A stretch of 64,000 nucleotides of DNA. Origin: Glebionis coronaria. Taxonomy: Eukaryota; Streptophyta; Magnoliopsida; Asterales; Asteraceae. Shown here one piece after another: positions 47,594 to 57,505 of the stretch. Each line of letters starts with the position of its first letter. The stretch's first letter is position 1. Under the pieces are notes generated by a model. That model saw only the letters and a program-made list of their open reading frames with translations, did no database searches and had not been told where the DNA came from. The DNA lies in the NCBI GenBank assembly GCA_025667525.1, contig CM046878.1, positions 101,881,237-101,945,236 of the forward strand. Reading direction: 5' to 3'. Both the position numbers and the translations under genes were made by a program.

Positions 47594-49423
47594 TGATAGG
47601 TGTGTAAACACCCATCCTTTTTACCACTTAATTACAATAATAACCGAGCCAAAACGTGTATTTTATGTCATTTATGTCGGAATTATGCGTGGTTTGTGTT
47701 TTTGTTGTGATTTAGGACGAAAATGTGAAAAAGGGAGAAAACACGGGCATTCACGGGCTTTTATCGAAGAAAAAGACGAAAGACGAAGTCAAGAAGTCAA
47801 GAGTGCAAAAAGAACGGAAGTCCAAAACCAATTCAAGATTTATCGAAGAAAAAGTCAAAAGACGGAAGTTTACTAAAAGCCGAAGAACTCAAGTCTTATT
47901 TATGAAGAAAATTCAAAGACAAGTTCAAAGAAATCCCGAGACAAAGCCATTAAAGTCCAAGATTAACAAAAGATTAAGAAGAGAAGGACTTAAGTGTGCA
48001 ATTAAGGAAAAGATGAAAGAAGGAGGAAGCTTCCTAAGCACTCCTTAATCTCCCCTATATATAGATTAGACTAGATTCATTTTCATTTTGTTGGCTAGTT
48101 TGACAAACTATGCTCTTCTACTTTAATTTTTGCACATTTAAATTCATGTCATTTACTTTATTGTCAAATTTAAATACTTGTCTTGCACCTTAAATACCTT
48201 TAATTTCAAGTAAGTTATCATTTTTAATTCTTGTCAATCTTTATTTTTATTGTCAATCTCCTATCTACCTTTCTTTATTTGATCTTAATCTTCATGCTTT
48301 ATTGTTCATGTTTATGTTTTGAGTTTTTATTGATTTATTTAAGTGGGTTTTAATTATCTTGATTAGTTTTGTTAGTTTTGTTGATTTAGATTGTTTGTTT
48401 ATGATTGGTAGATGTTATTTGGTTAGCTTGATTTAATCTTGTGGTTGATTTTGTTTAGTTTTTATTAGATTCGTGTATATCTTGGTTCCTTGTTCTTCGT
48501 GTGTCTGTTTCTGTTCTTCCCCAGTTATTCCGAGTGAAGGATTTTGTGCAAGTATATTCCGGATCAGCAAGTTCATCCGGAATAATTTATTATTCCGGAT
48601 CAAAGTGTTCTATTCGGAATAACCTAACATTCCGGATCAAGGGTTAGCAAAAGGTTCATCCGGAATATCCAATATTCTGGATCAAGGAAATTATTCCGGA
48701 TCAACAGAATATTCCGGATCAACAGAACATTCCGGATCAACTGATATCAAGGGCTTCCATCCGGAATAAGTGACATATTCCGGATCAAGGAGTTCTATTC
48801 GGAATATTATTCCGGATCAGCAACATTCCGAATCAAGGACCATTATTCCGAATCAAGACTTTATTCCGGATAAGTGACATATTCCGGATAAAGGATTTAT
48901 TCCGGATCAAGGGTTTTGGTGAATATTCCGAGTGAAGAAGAATCATTCCGAGCGAAGGTGACATTCCAGATGAGTGATTATTCCGAACGAAGGTTTATTC
49001 TGGATGAGCTGTTTTCAGGTTCTTTCTAGTTTCTGTTTTTAATTTTCTGCTTTTAATTTTCAAGCTTTATTTTTCCCGCCTTTTTACTTAGTCGCACTTT
49101 AAGATTTCTTGCCTTAGATTTATTTTAGCCTTGCCTTAGTTTTAAGTTTTAGTTGCGTTTTAAGTTTGCCTTAGATAGTTTTAAGTTTGCTTATTTACTT
49201 TTAGTGCCTTTTATTTTCCGTCAAGCTTTTAAATACTTGCCTTTTATTTTAAATTAGACTTAGATTTACTTTAACGCCATTTTACTTTTAAGTTTTGCAC
49301 ATTTTATTTTAAAACAACCAAAAATATTATTTTTCACCAAAAACAATAGAGTCATACTTTGAACCGGAAATCAATTCGTTAAGATACCGAGAAACGAACT
49401 TTTCAACTAGCAAAATCTCTTCA
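47594..49423 (+). repeat. LTR of element B (1830 bp)
   Basis: Starts TGATAGGTGTG and ends CTCTTCA. Related to the solo LTR at 44642 (shared CCAAAACGTGTATTT and GTGGTTTGTGTTTTT). TATATATAGATT near 48056. A terminal hairpin and about 20 ATTCCGGAT-type words in both orientations (48524-49012). Confidence 0.82.
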
Positions 49424-49429
49424 TTAAAA

Positions 49430-49444
49430 TGGCGCCGCTGTCGG
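49430..49444 (+). promoter_or_regulatory. Primer binding site, tRNA-Asp type (B)
   Basis: TGGCGCCGCTGTCGG, six bases after the LTR end; the first 15 bases fit the Asp-tRNA 3' end with small differences. Confidence 0.7.
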
Positions 49445-49668
49445 CTCTTTTCGTAAAGATTAACGGTTTTCTGTGAGAGACCGTTGCTTTTTGGGATCCG
49501 TTCACTCGTGAACGTTATTTTTCGTGTCAAAAATTTTCAAAAAAATCCCAAAAACATTTGAAAAAATATAAAAAGCATTTCTTTTTCAAAGTTTTGCACC
49601 AAAAATATTCCTCTTTATCCTCTATTATGTTTAATTCTTTTCTTTACCCCTCTTATCTATAATTCTTC

Positions 49669-51156
49669 ATGGATTCGTCTTGTGTATGGTGTGGGAGACC
49701 ATGGCGTGGTTTTCCAACATGTCAATGGTGTACTTGTGAGCGGTGTGGTTTTGATATCGATGATACACAATTTGGATTTTGACCATTTTGCAACTCAACA
49801 AATTCATACTTCTCCTCTTACAATACTTTCCCACCCTCACCCGTCTATGACAATCCCTATCCTCAAGATGCACCGGGTTTTTCTCCATACCCGTGGTGCT
49901 ATATTTGTGGGGGCCCTCATGATGTTTCTTCTTGTGATCCGTCGAAGGTCTTTGAGAAAGTTCCGTGCTATCATCCCAGTGTGTATAACTTTGAGCCCCC
50001 ACGTCACACCGTCAATCATCAACCCTTTTGTGCACTTCCTCCTGAACAACTTGCCATAATTTTTGACAACTTTCAAAAAGTTCAAGAAGCTTGCAACAAG
50101 ATGATGGAGAAATGTCAAGCTTGCAACAAGATGATGGAGAAATGTCAAGCGGTATCTAAACTTAATGCTTATACTCCTCCTCTCGTGCCTCCATATTATT
50201 ATGACAGTGATGACGATGAGAGACCTATTTCTTGGAACGAAGAGAATTCTATTCCTTCTCCCACCTCGCCGGCTCTGGAGCCTAAGGATTCAACCATCCT
50301 AAGGGATGAGGATATTAGCACAATTCCTGCAAAGGAATCCGACGAATTCAATATGTCTAGTGCGGATAACCTTGTCCCAATTCCAAGTGAATCTGAGTTG
50401 ACATCCGACAGTGACGATGAGTATGATGCACTTTCTTCTGATGATGTTCCTTCCACCAACACTTTGGGAGAGGATTCTTTAGCTTTCTCTAATCCCCTTT
50501 TTGATCAAGATGATGATTTTACTTCTAGTGATGACGAGTCACTATCTGATGAAGACGTTCTGAAGGAAACTTTCAAGATTTATTCGAACCCTTTATTTGA
50601 TTTTGATGACGATTACATATCTAGTGAGGTGAATCCTCTCTTTGACGAAGGGATTGAGGACATTGATAGCTCTTATTCTCCTGCTATTTTTGAACATACT
50701 TTGTTAGCCATGCTCCCTTCTATCGCAGAGGTGGAGAGTTCTGACTCTATTGGAAAGGTACCACAGGTGGAAGGTAATTCTTCTCTTACTTCTCCTACTA
50801 TATTGCCCCCTCATCCCACTGAATGCACGCCCAAGCGGGTGATGTATCAATTTCACTCTCCGGGGAATGAGGATGAATGCTTAGACCCGGGAGGTGACAA
50901 TGACCATTCAATGATTGATAACCTTACGGCTTTGCCAATTGGTCCGCATCCATTGTCTTTGGAGGATGACAATGTGATTCCTGTACCCACCCCACCTCCC
51001 GTGGATCATGATTTCACATACTTCTCGTATGTTGAAAGGACCTTCCTACCATTCAAGACTTATCCTCCTGCCTCTCCTTTGTTATATTCCACCGGGAACG
51101 AGGACAAGGTCTTTGATCCCGGTATTACATTTGAGGCTTCCCCATGGACCATTTAA
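49669..51156 (+). pseudogene. Acidic ORF of element B, one stop
   Basis: Starts MDSSCVWCGRPWRGFP at 49669 with closely spaced Cys pairs (CVWC, CQWCTCERC), a TGA at codon 38 (49780), then one open frame to 51156. Next come a second Cys motif (CYICGGPHDVSSCD), a 10-residue tandem duplication (ACNKMMEKCQ), and a long Asp/Glu/Ser-rich part with repeated NPLFD blocks, ending STGNEDKVFDPGI. A start is often drawn at 49981, but the frame clearly extends upstream. The end motif matches the end of the A' frame. Role unknown; it looks like a Gag-like or accessory protein of a family typical of Asteraceae repeats. Confidence 0.7.
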
Positions 51157-51218
51157 TTTGGGGTCGAGTCAGGCTCGTGACTCGGATAACAAAAACAAGC
51201 GCTTTTTGGGAGGCAACC
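51157..51218 (+). other. Conserved 3' motif after the B frame
   Basis: GGGGTCGAGTCAGGCTCGTG, then GCGCTTTTTGGGAGGCAACC. Related text follows the A' frame (near 1500-1540, minus strand) and the C integrase (62321-62345). Probably a 3' untranslated signal of this clade. Element A begins directly behind it. Confidence 0.5.
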
Positions 51219-54200
51219 TGATGAGATGGCATTTATACATGATCTCATCGTTCTTTTCGGGCTTTAAATGCATAAAAATGTCATAAAATACCATATATAT
51301 GCTTGTGTTTGTTTACTTGTGTATTTTAGGTATGGATATCGTGAAAAAGACAAAAGATCACAAGTTACAAGGAAAAACGGACACGAGAAACGAAGCCGTA
51401 CAAAGAACCGGGCCCTAATCATGGAATTCTCAACAAATACCCTTGAAGACTTGAAGACAAACAAGATTGATCCTCATTTATTGAAGAAATGACACTTAAA
51501 ACCCTTGTATATTCATAATTACAAGTTTGGTCCCTTAAGATTGTCAAAATTACACAAAAGGTCCTTCAACTTTGAAGAAATGGCAAGATTAGTCCCTCAA
51601 CAAATCAAAATTGCCAATAATGGTCCCTCATGAAGTCAAAGATACAATGAAGACCTTTGAAGATCAACAATGTCCAAGATCAGCCCTTGAATTATCCAAA
51701 AATGGCAAAAATAACCCTTGAAATCCTTTTTCCAAAGTTTTGTGCCAAAACTGCCAAGTGGTGAAAGTATTTAACAAAGGAGAATACGTTTTAGGGCTGA
51801 AATTCTTTATTTACCAAAAATACCAAAACACAAGGACCAAATGTGGGCAAAATAAACATTCAAATGTTTATTGCGCCAAACACTTTTCCACTCCACCAAA
51901 AACGGATCAAACAACTTACTGTTCACCTTTTACCACCCAGAATTACATCACTTAAAACAAAGGGTAATTTGCAATTACCTTGGCACACGTTTGATTCACC
52001 TCACCTTAAACACATCCCACACACAAAACCCTCACTCCCACTCACAAAGGACCCCACCCCCAATTCCCTTTCCACCAATCAGAATGCAACTTAGCCTCCA
52101 AGTTATGTGACGTGTCCAAATCAACAGCTATGATTCATTGCTTCATCACAAAGCTAAAATAAACATCCAGGATCACTTTGGACAGCTCACACCAAGGATT
52201 CGTCTAGAAGAACCAAGGGCATTATACGGAATTCAGTTCTAGGGTTTGTGAATAGTGTTTAGCCAGGCATTTGCCTATAAAAGGAGACCTCAACATGTGA
52301 GAGTCCCTTTGTTCCAGTTTTAGGCTATCAATCTTTGTAATTCCTTTTTAAAGTAATAAAATTTGATTTTCTGAATTTTGAGAAATCTTGTTCTTGTTTA
52401 TTAAAAGTTGGTGTTGGAATAGCCTAGTTCTGAGTTCCATTTATATGTTTGAAGGTTTTTGAGGCAAGGTTTTAGTTGATAAAGCTTGGGTTTCAAAAAT
52501 CAGAAAGTGCTTGTTTATTTGATCTCACCTTATTGTTTGTTCATCTTAGCAGCATTGGAAGCTGGTACTTGTTTTGCTAGTACCTCAGCTCAAACAATCC
52601 AGGGCCTGGATGTAGGTCTTGGAGGTTTGCATCCTTCTCCTTTTTCAATTTCTCTTTTATTTTCTGAATTTTTGGTGAATTTGCATGTTTATGGTTGAAT
52701 CTGTGTTATTGTGGTTGAATATTGTTGGTTTGGCTTGGTTTGATGTTATTGAGGTGTTACTGATTTGATTTGTGGGTTGAATCTTCATTAGCCTTTGAAA
52801 ATTTGTGAAATCAAGTTTTAAAAGGGTGTTTGGGATTACTGCATAAGTTGGATTTGTGGCTTGTTAAGTGTTTGTTTGTTGGTTGCAAGTATTGGTATCT
52901 GTTATTTAGGTGCTTATGTTCATCTATTTGCAGGTTTTGTGGGTTTGAACACATTGATTCATAGATTGGCTATAAAATCTTCATAACTTGGTAAAATTGG
53001 CTAGGATTTTGAGGACACCTAGATCTAAGCATAGGCTAGGGCTAACAAGTGCTAAATCATAGTTAATCACACCAGGGTAGAAGGATTTGAGGCTTGAAAT
53101 TGGATCAAGTGTCAAGTATATCAGCAAACTGTTTCTGCATATTGTTCATTGTTCATCAGTAACTTCTAGTGCTTTGATCTTGTTGATTTCTTTGATTCAG
53201 TGTTTGATTCTTGTAGCTTTGTGTTTATTGTTAGTTTATATAGCTTGTGTATGCATCTGGTTGAGTTTGGTTGGCTTATTCTGCTTAAATCTGCTTATTA
53301 AGTGCTTAACTGCTTATTTGCATATCTGGAGCATATCTTTGGACTGTTTGGCTTATTGTGGCTTATTGTGTGGATCATTTTGTGATTTTATTGTTGCTAT
53401 TGACTCCTTGTGGTTCACTGATCACAAGGGTGCCTTTGTTTCCAATTGAATCTAACCAGAACTCTCAAATAAGCTTGGTCAATTAGTCAAAGCAGTGGGA
53501 ACTCCTTTCCCCAGCTGGTTTCCACTGCTAGTGCAATTTTGGTGTCAGCTTATCAATAAGCTATAATAGCTTATTCCAACCAGCAACAACTTTGTTTTTG
53601 TAATAGGTGCTCATATTTTGACCCATTTGTTCATACTGGAGCATTTGGGTGGTTGACTTTAAGGTTTGACTAGAAAACCAACTCCTTTGACTTTTACATA
53701 AGTTCATTTGTGCTTATTCTGGCTTATTGGTTGTGCTTATTGGATTTTTGTTGATTGATTTTGCTTATTGAGTCCATTTGAAAGCTTTTGCAAGTTGAAT
53801 CAGCTTTTGAGGTGCATTATTTCTCTAAAACGACTATTTTGTCGTTTTGTGAATTTTTGCTTTTCTAATTTCTGGCTTATTGAGTGAGCTTATTGGAAAT
53901 TTCTTTTGACAGATCTCTTAAGCATCCTAAAAGAGGGTTGTGTGTCAAATTAGAGCTTATGGCATTAGCTTATGGCTTAATGGGCTGAAAAGCCCAATAA
54001 GAATAAGCGTGGTGTTCAATAAGCTGTGATAAGCTCACATTCAGCTTTTGGGCCTTTAGAGTTTTGTTCTTAGAATTGAATTTTAAGTCAGATAGGGCTT
54101 TTCCAAGTCAATTGAGCCAAGTTTGACTTTTTGGGCCCAAAAGCCCATTTGTGTTGACTGAATTTGGATTTGGCCCATTTGAAGGCCCATTAGGGGTATT

Positions 54201-54994
54201 TTAGTAATTTCACTTTGATTTTCTGATTATTTAGGTTAAAATAAACTAGTTTGCAAGTTTTTAGATTTTTTTTATAATTTTTGGATTTTTAATATTATCT
54301 TATTATTATTTTATTATTATTTTTAAAATTTCACATTTTCCAACTTTTTACATTTTTCTTAGGTTAAATACATTAAAATAGGAATTTAGCAACTTTTAGA
54401 ATAATTTTATCACTTTTAAATTAATTTTTATAATTATTTTAAGTTTTAATAGTTTTAAATCATTTTAAATAGTTTTTATTAGTTTTAAAATTTCTAAAAA
54501 TAGTTTTTAATCTTTTTAGGTCATTTAAGAGGTTTATCAATTGAAAAATCTTTATTTGGGCTTTTTGATAATTTATTTGATTTTTAGGGCTTTAATTAGC
54601 ATTTAAAAATTGAATACTTAATTATTTAAAGGTTTGAAAAAGTTTTGATCATTGGTAAACTCTTAGTTTATTATTTTTGATTTTTGGTGAATTCTTGGTA
54701 ATTGTTAGAATTTATTTTTATTTTTATGGTTTTTAAGGCTCTACGTCTTAACTTTCTAATAGTGATTTTGTGTTAATTTTTATTTTTACGTTTTCGTCAA
54801 ATTCTTTTCTCATCCCCTTCTAAACCAATCATTAATCATAAACATTTAACAAGTTTTTCACACACATATACCTCCTTGGGAAACGAACTTTCACACCATT
54901 AAGGGTCATTAACACTTGATTTTTCCTAAAGTCATTTGTTAGATACTTACCGCTTTTACGCCTTTTTCCTAAAGGGTGTAATTTACTACAATCA
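51219..54994 (+). repeat. 5' LTR of element A (3776 bp)
   Basis: TGATGAGATGG to ACAATCA. TATA box CCTATAAAAGG at about 52274-52284. Begins with an 8-bp inverted repeat (51220-51227, 51242-51249). The region 53270-54040 carries about a dozen GCTTATT words. The hydrophobic 120-codon frame at 53087-53449 is not kept in the A' LTR and is not taken as a gene. Confidence 0.87.
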
Positions 54995-54997
54995 CTT

Positions 54998-55015
54998 TGG
55001 CGCCGCTGCCGGGGA
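54998..55015 (+). promoter_or_regulatory. Primer binding site, tRNA-Asp type (A)
   Basis: TGGCGCCGCTGCCGGGGA, three bases after the LTR, identical to A'. Confidence 0.82.
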
Positions 55016-55749
55016 GGTGTGTCGTGATTAATTTGCATTGTTGTTTTTAATATTAACCAAATAGTATTTGTATTAGTAGAACTCTACTAATACGTATTAT
55101 CGGTTTTCTTGGTTTTTCTTGTACAAATATTATTAATATATTGTATTAAGTATCACAATAAATTCACAATATCTCCAAAAGTGTGAAAACACAACCTTAA
55201 TTGGGATTTCATCACTCAATTATTGTATTCGAATCTCAAACAAAAATAAAAAGGCAAAAATAGATAAATACTTTCGTGAAGCTCGATTTTGAAAAATACA
55301 AACTATAAGGTGGGTATAAGGCGGGTATTATAAAATATACCCTAAGGAAAAAGGCTCTTAAGTGCTTCGCGCCGCCTCGTTTCCCCGCTTGCTTGTGAGT
55401 ATTTTGAGATTGAAGGCTAATCGAGGGTTTTGCCGCCCAAAGTATTATTACGTATACTATATTTGCTTGGTTTCTTTGTGATTAAACCCTCTTGAACAAA
55501 TTGGTTTTCACCAAAGTTCTAAAGTTATTCGAAGGCGTTCACTCCACGTGATCGTTTTCATTCCTTTGAGGCTTCTTTAATCAAGAGTTTGATTCGAGGA
55601 GAGATTTTGTAGATTGTTGTCTACGAAGATACACCAAAATCCAAAAAAAATAAATATCATCAAAAACACAAAAAAAAAAAAAAATTTGAAAATTCACAAA
55701 ACACCCAAAAAGAATCTTCTTTGCTCACCTCCCATTCTCCGTGAAGTTT
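55016..55749 (+). other. Leader of element A
   Basis: Untranslated, matching 4954-5684 on the other strand. Ends with an A-rich tract and a short leader directly before the gag ATG. Confidence 0.55.
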
Positions 55750-57505
55750 ATGATCACTCGTAATCAAGCAAAACGAGCTCGTAAACGACTTCAAAAACAA
55801 GCCAATCAAGAGACGTTGATTGTTGAAGAACCTCCAATTGTTGAACCTATTATAGAACAAGAAGTCGTCATGGCTAATCGTACTATGATGGAGTTGCTAC
55901 AAGCACCCACCGAGGGTTTTGGAGAGGCTATTGTGATTCCCGCTATCCTTGCGGAGAATTTCGAGATTAAGACGGGTTTAATGTCGATGTTGCAAGCAAA
56001 TAAGTTTAGAGGTCACGAGAAAGACAACCCGCATTACCATATTAGGAATTTTAACCGTCTCACCGCCACTAGCAAATTTAAGGATGTTCCACATGACGCC
56101 ATTAAGATGATGTTGTTTCCATACTCGTTGGATGGACTCGCAAAAATTTGGCTCGAGAAAGAACCGCCAAATTCGATTTTGACATCGGCCGATCTCGTTT
56201 CTAAGTTTGTGAACAAGTTTTTTCCACCATCTAAAACAACACATTTGAAAAATGAGATTTCACGATTTGTGCAAAGAAATAATGAAAGTTTTTCAATGGC
56301 ATGGGAACGATTTAAAGAAATGTTACATGAATGTCCACACCATGATTTTACGGAATTGCATCAAGTGGATACTTTTTATAATGGGCTTAATGATCATGAA
56401 CGAGATTATTTGAATGCCGCCGCGGGTGGTAATTTTTTGTGCAAGACGACAAATGAGGCTTTACAAATCATTGAGAATCGATCTAAGGTTTATAACCCTC
56501 GTAACACATCGAGTGTTGCCAATATGGGTTCGTCATCTTCGTCACAATCGTCTCGTAGCATTAATGCCTTACATGATGAAGCTAATGAGGAAAATCGGTT
56601 TTTTGATAGATTTGCTAATCTTATGTCCCATTGGAAGGCTCAAGAAGCTTCCAATTCCGCTTCGGTTAAACCGGTTGCTAAGAGTTGTTTATCTTGTGGA
56701 GGATCTCATGATCTTTTCGAGTGCATTACTGCGGATGGTAACACTTCGAGTGCTTATGTAGCAACGGGAACTTACAACCAAAACGGTCAAGGTTCCCGCC
56801 AAAATCAAGCTCCCCCAAATCAAAATGTTAACAATTATCGAAACAACAACCAAGGTAATTACCAAGGCAACACACGCAACTACAACAAAGGGAATTATCA
56901 AAGTGGGAATGGACAAATTTCTAATCAAAATCAAAACCGTGATTTTCAAAACACTACACAAGCTTTTCAAAATGCTCACACTAAAAATTTGCAAGGAGAA
57001 TTTTTGGATTATGCTAAAGCAAATGATGTTAAATTTGATAATATGCAACGTGAGATGATTAGCTTAAGATCCGAGTTGAAAAACGAGCTTAAAAATGAAC
57101 TTGCTAATGAACTTAAAACTCATGCAAACAAAATGGAAGGAAATGTCCAACGTCTTCAACAAAATCAACAAAAGATAGAATTAGGACAACATGAGATTAA
57201 GAAAGAGTTATTAAAAGCGGATGCTAGGCAATCAAAATTTGAGGACCGAATGGCTAAGATGTTTGAAGCAATCATGTGTAAACCCTCTTCCTCGGGTGGT
57301 CTTCCTAGTGATACCATTGCAAACCCAAAGGGAGAAATGAAGGTTATTACTACACGAAGTGGTAAAACTTTCAAGGAACCAATCTCTCGTCCAAGTACTT
57401 CTAAGGAAAAGGAAATCGAGAAAGAACCCGAGGTGATGGTCGAAAAGGAGCACATTACAATCCCACGAAGTACCACTCATACCACACCTACGGTTGATCC
57501 AATAC
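55750..57505 (+). pseudogene. gag: gag of element A, truncated by element C
   Basis: Start chosen at ATG 55750 (MITRNQAKRARK); an upstream GTG at 55741 is in frame but less likely. Open without break to TTPTVDPIL at 57505, where the C LTR starts and adds a stop within a few codons. Contains the gag domain (LMSMLQANKFRGHEKDNPHY), the knuckle CLSCGGSHDLFEC, an Asn/Gln-rich stretch and a coiled coil. The protease seen in A' would follow beyond the insertion. Very similar to the A' protein by eye. Confidence 0.9.

Larger units (their letters stand above)
47594..51218 (+). mobile_element. Athila/Tat-type element B, left part
   Basis: LTR 47594-49423, tRNA-Asp primer site, leader, one acidic open frame, then a 3' conserved motif and the insertion point of element A (51219). 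Left target bases CAGAC (47589-47593). No RT or integrase in the part present, which suggests a non-autonomous family, though sequence beyond A is not in the window. Confidence 0.75.
51219..57505 (+). mobile_element. Athila/Tat-type element A, left part
   Basis: LTR, tRNA-Asp primer site, leader and gag up to codon 586, where element C is inserted at 57506. Left flank CAACC (51214-51218) is the likely target duplication. Sister copy of A' in opposite orientation, so the two form inverted arms of over 6 kb. Confidence 0.87.

Noticed and set aside
53087..53449. Hydrophobic 120-codon frame that looks like a membrane protein
   Set aside because: It lies in the LTR of element A in T-rich DNA, which yields Leu/Ile/Phe by chance, and the sister LTR does not keep it.
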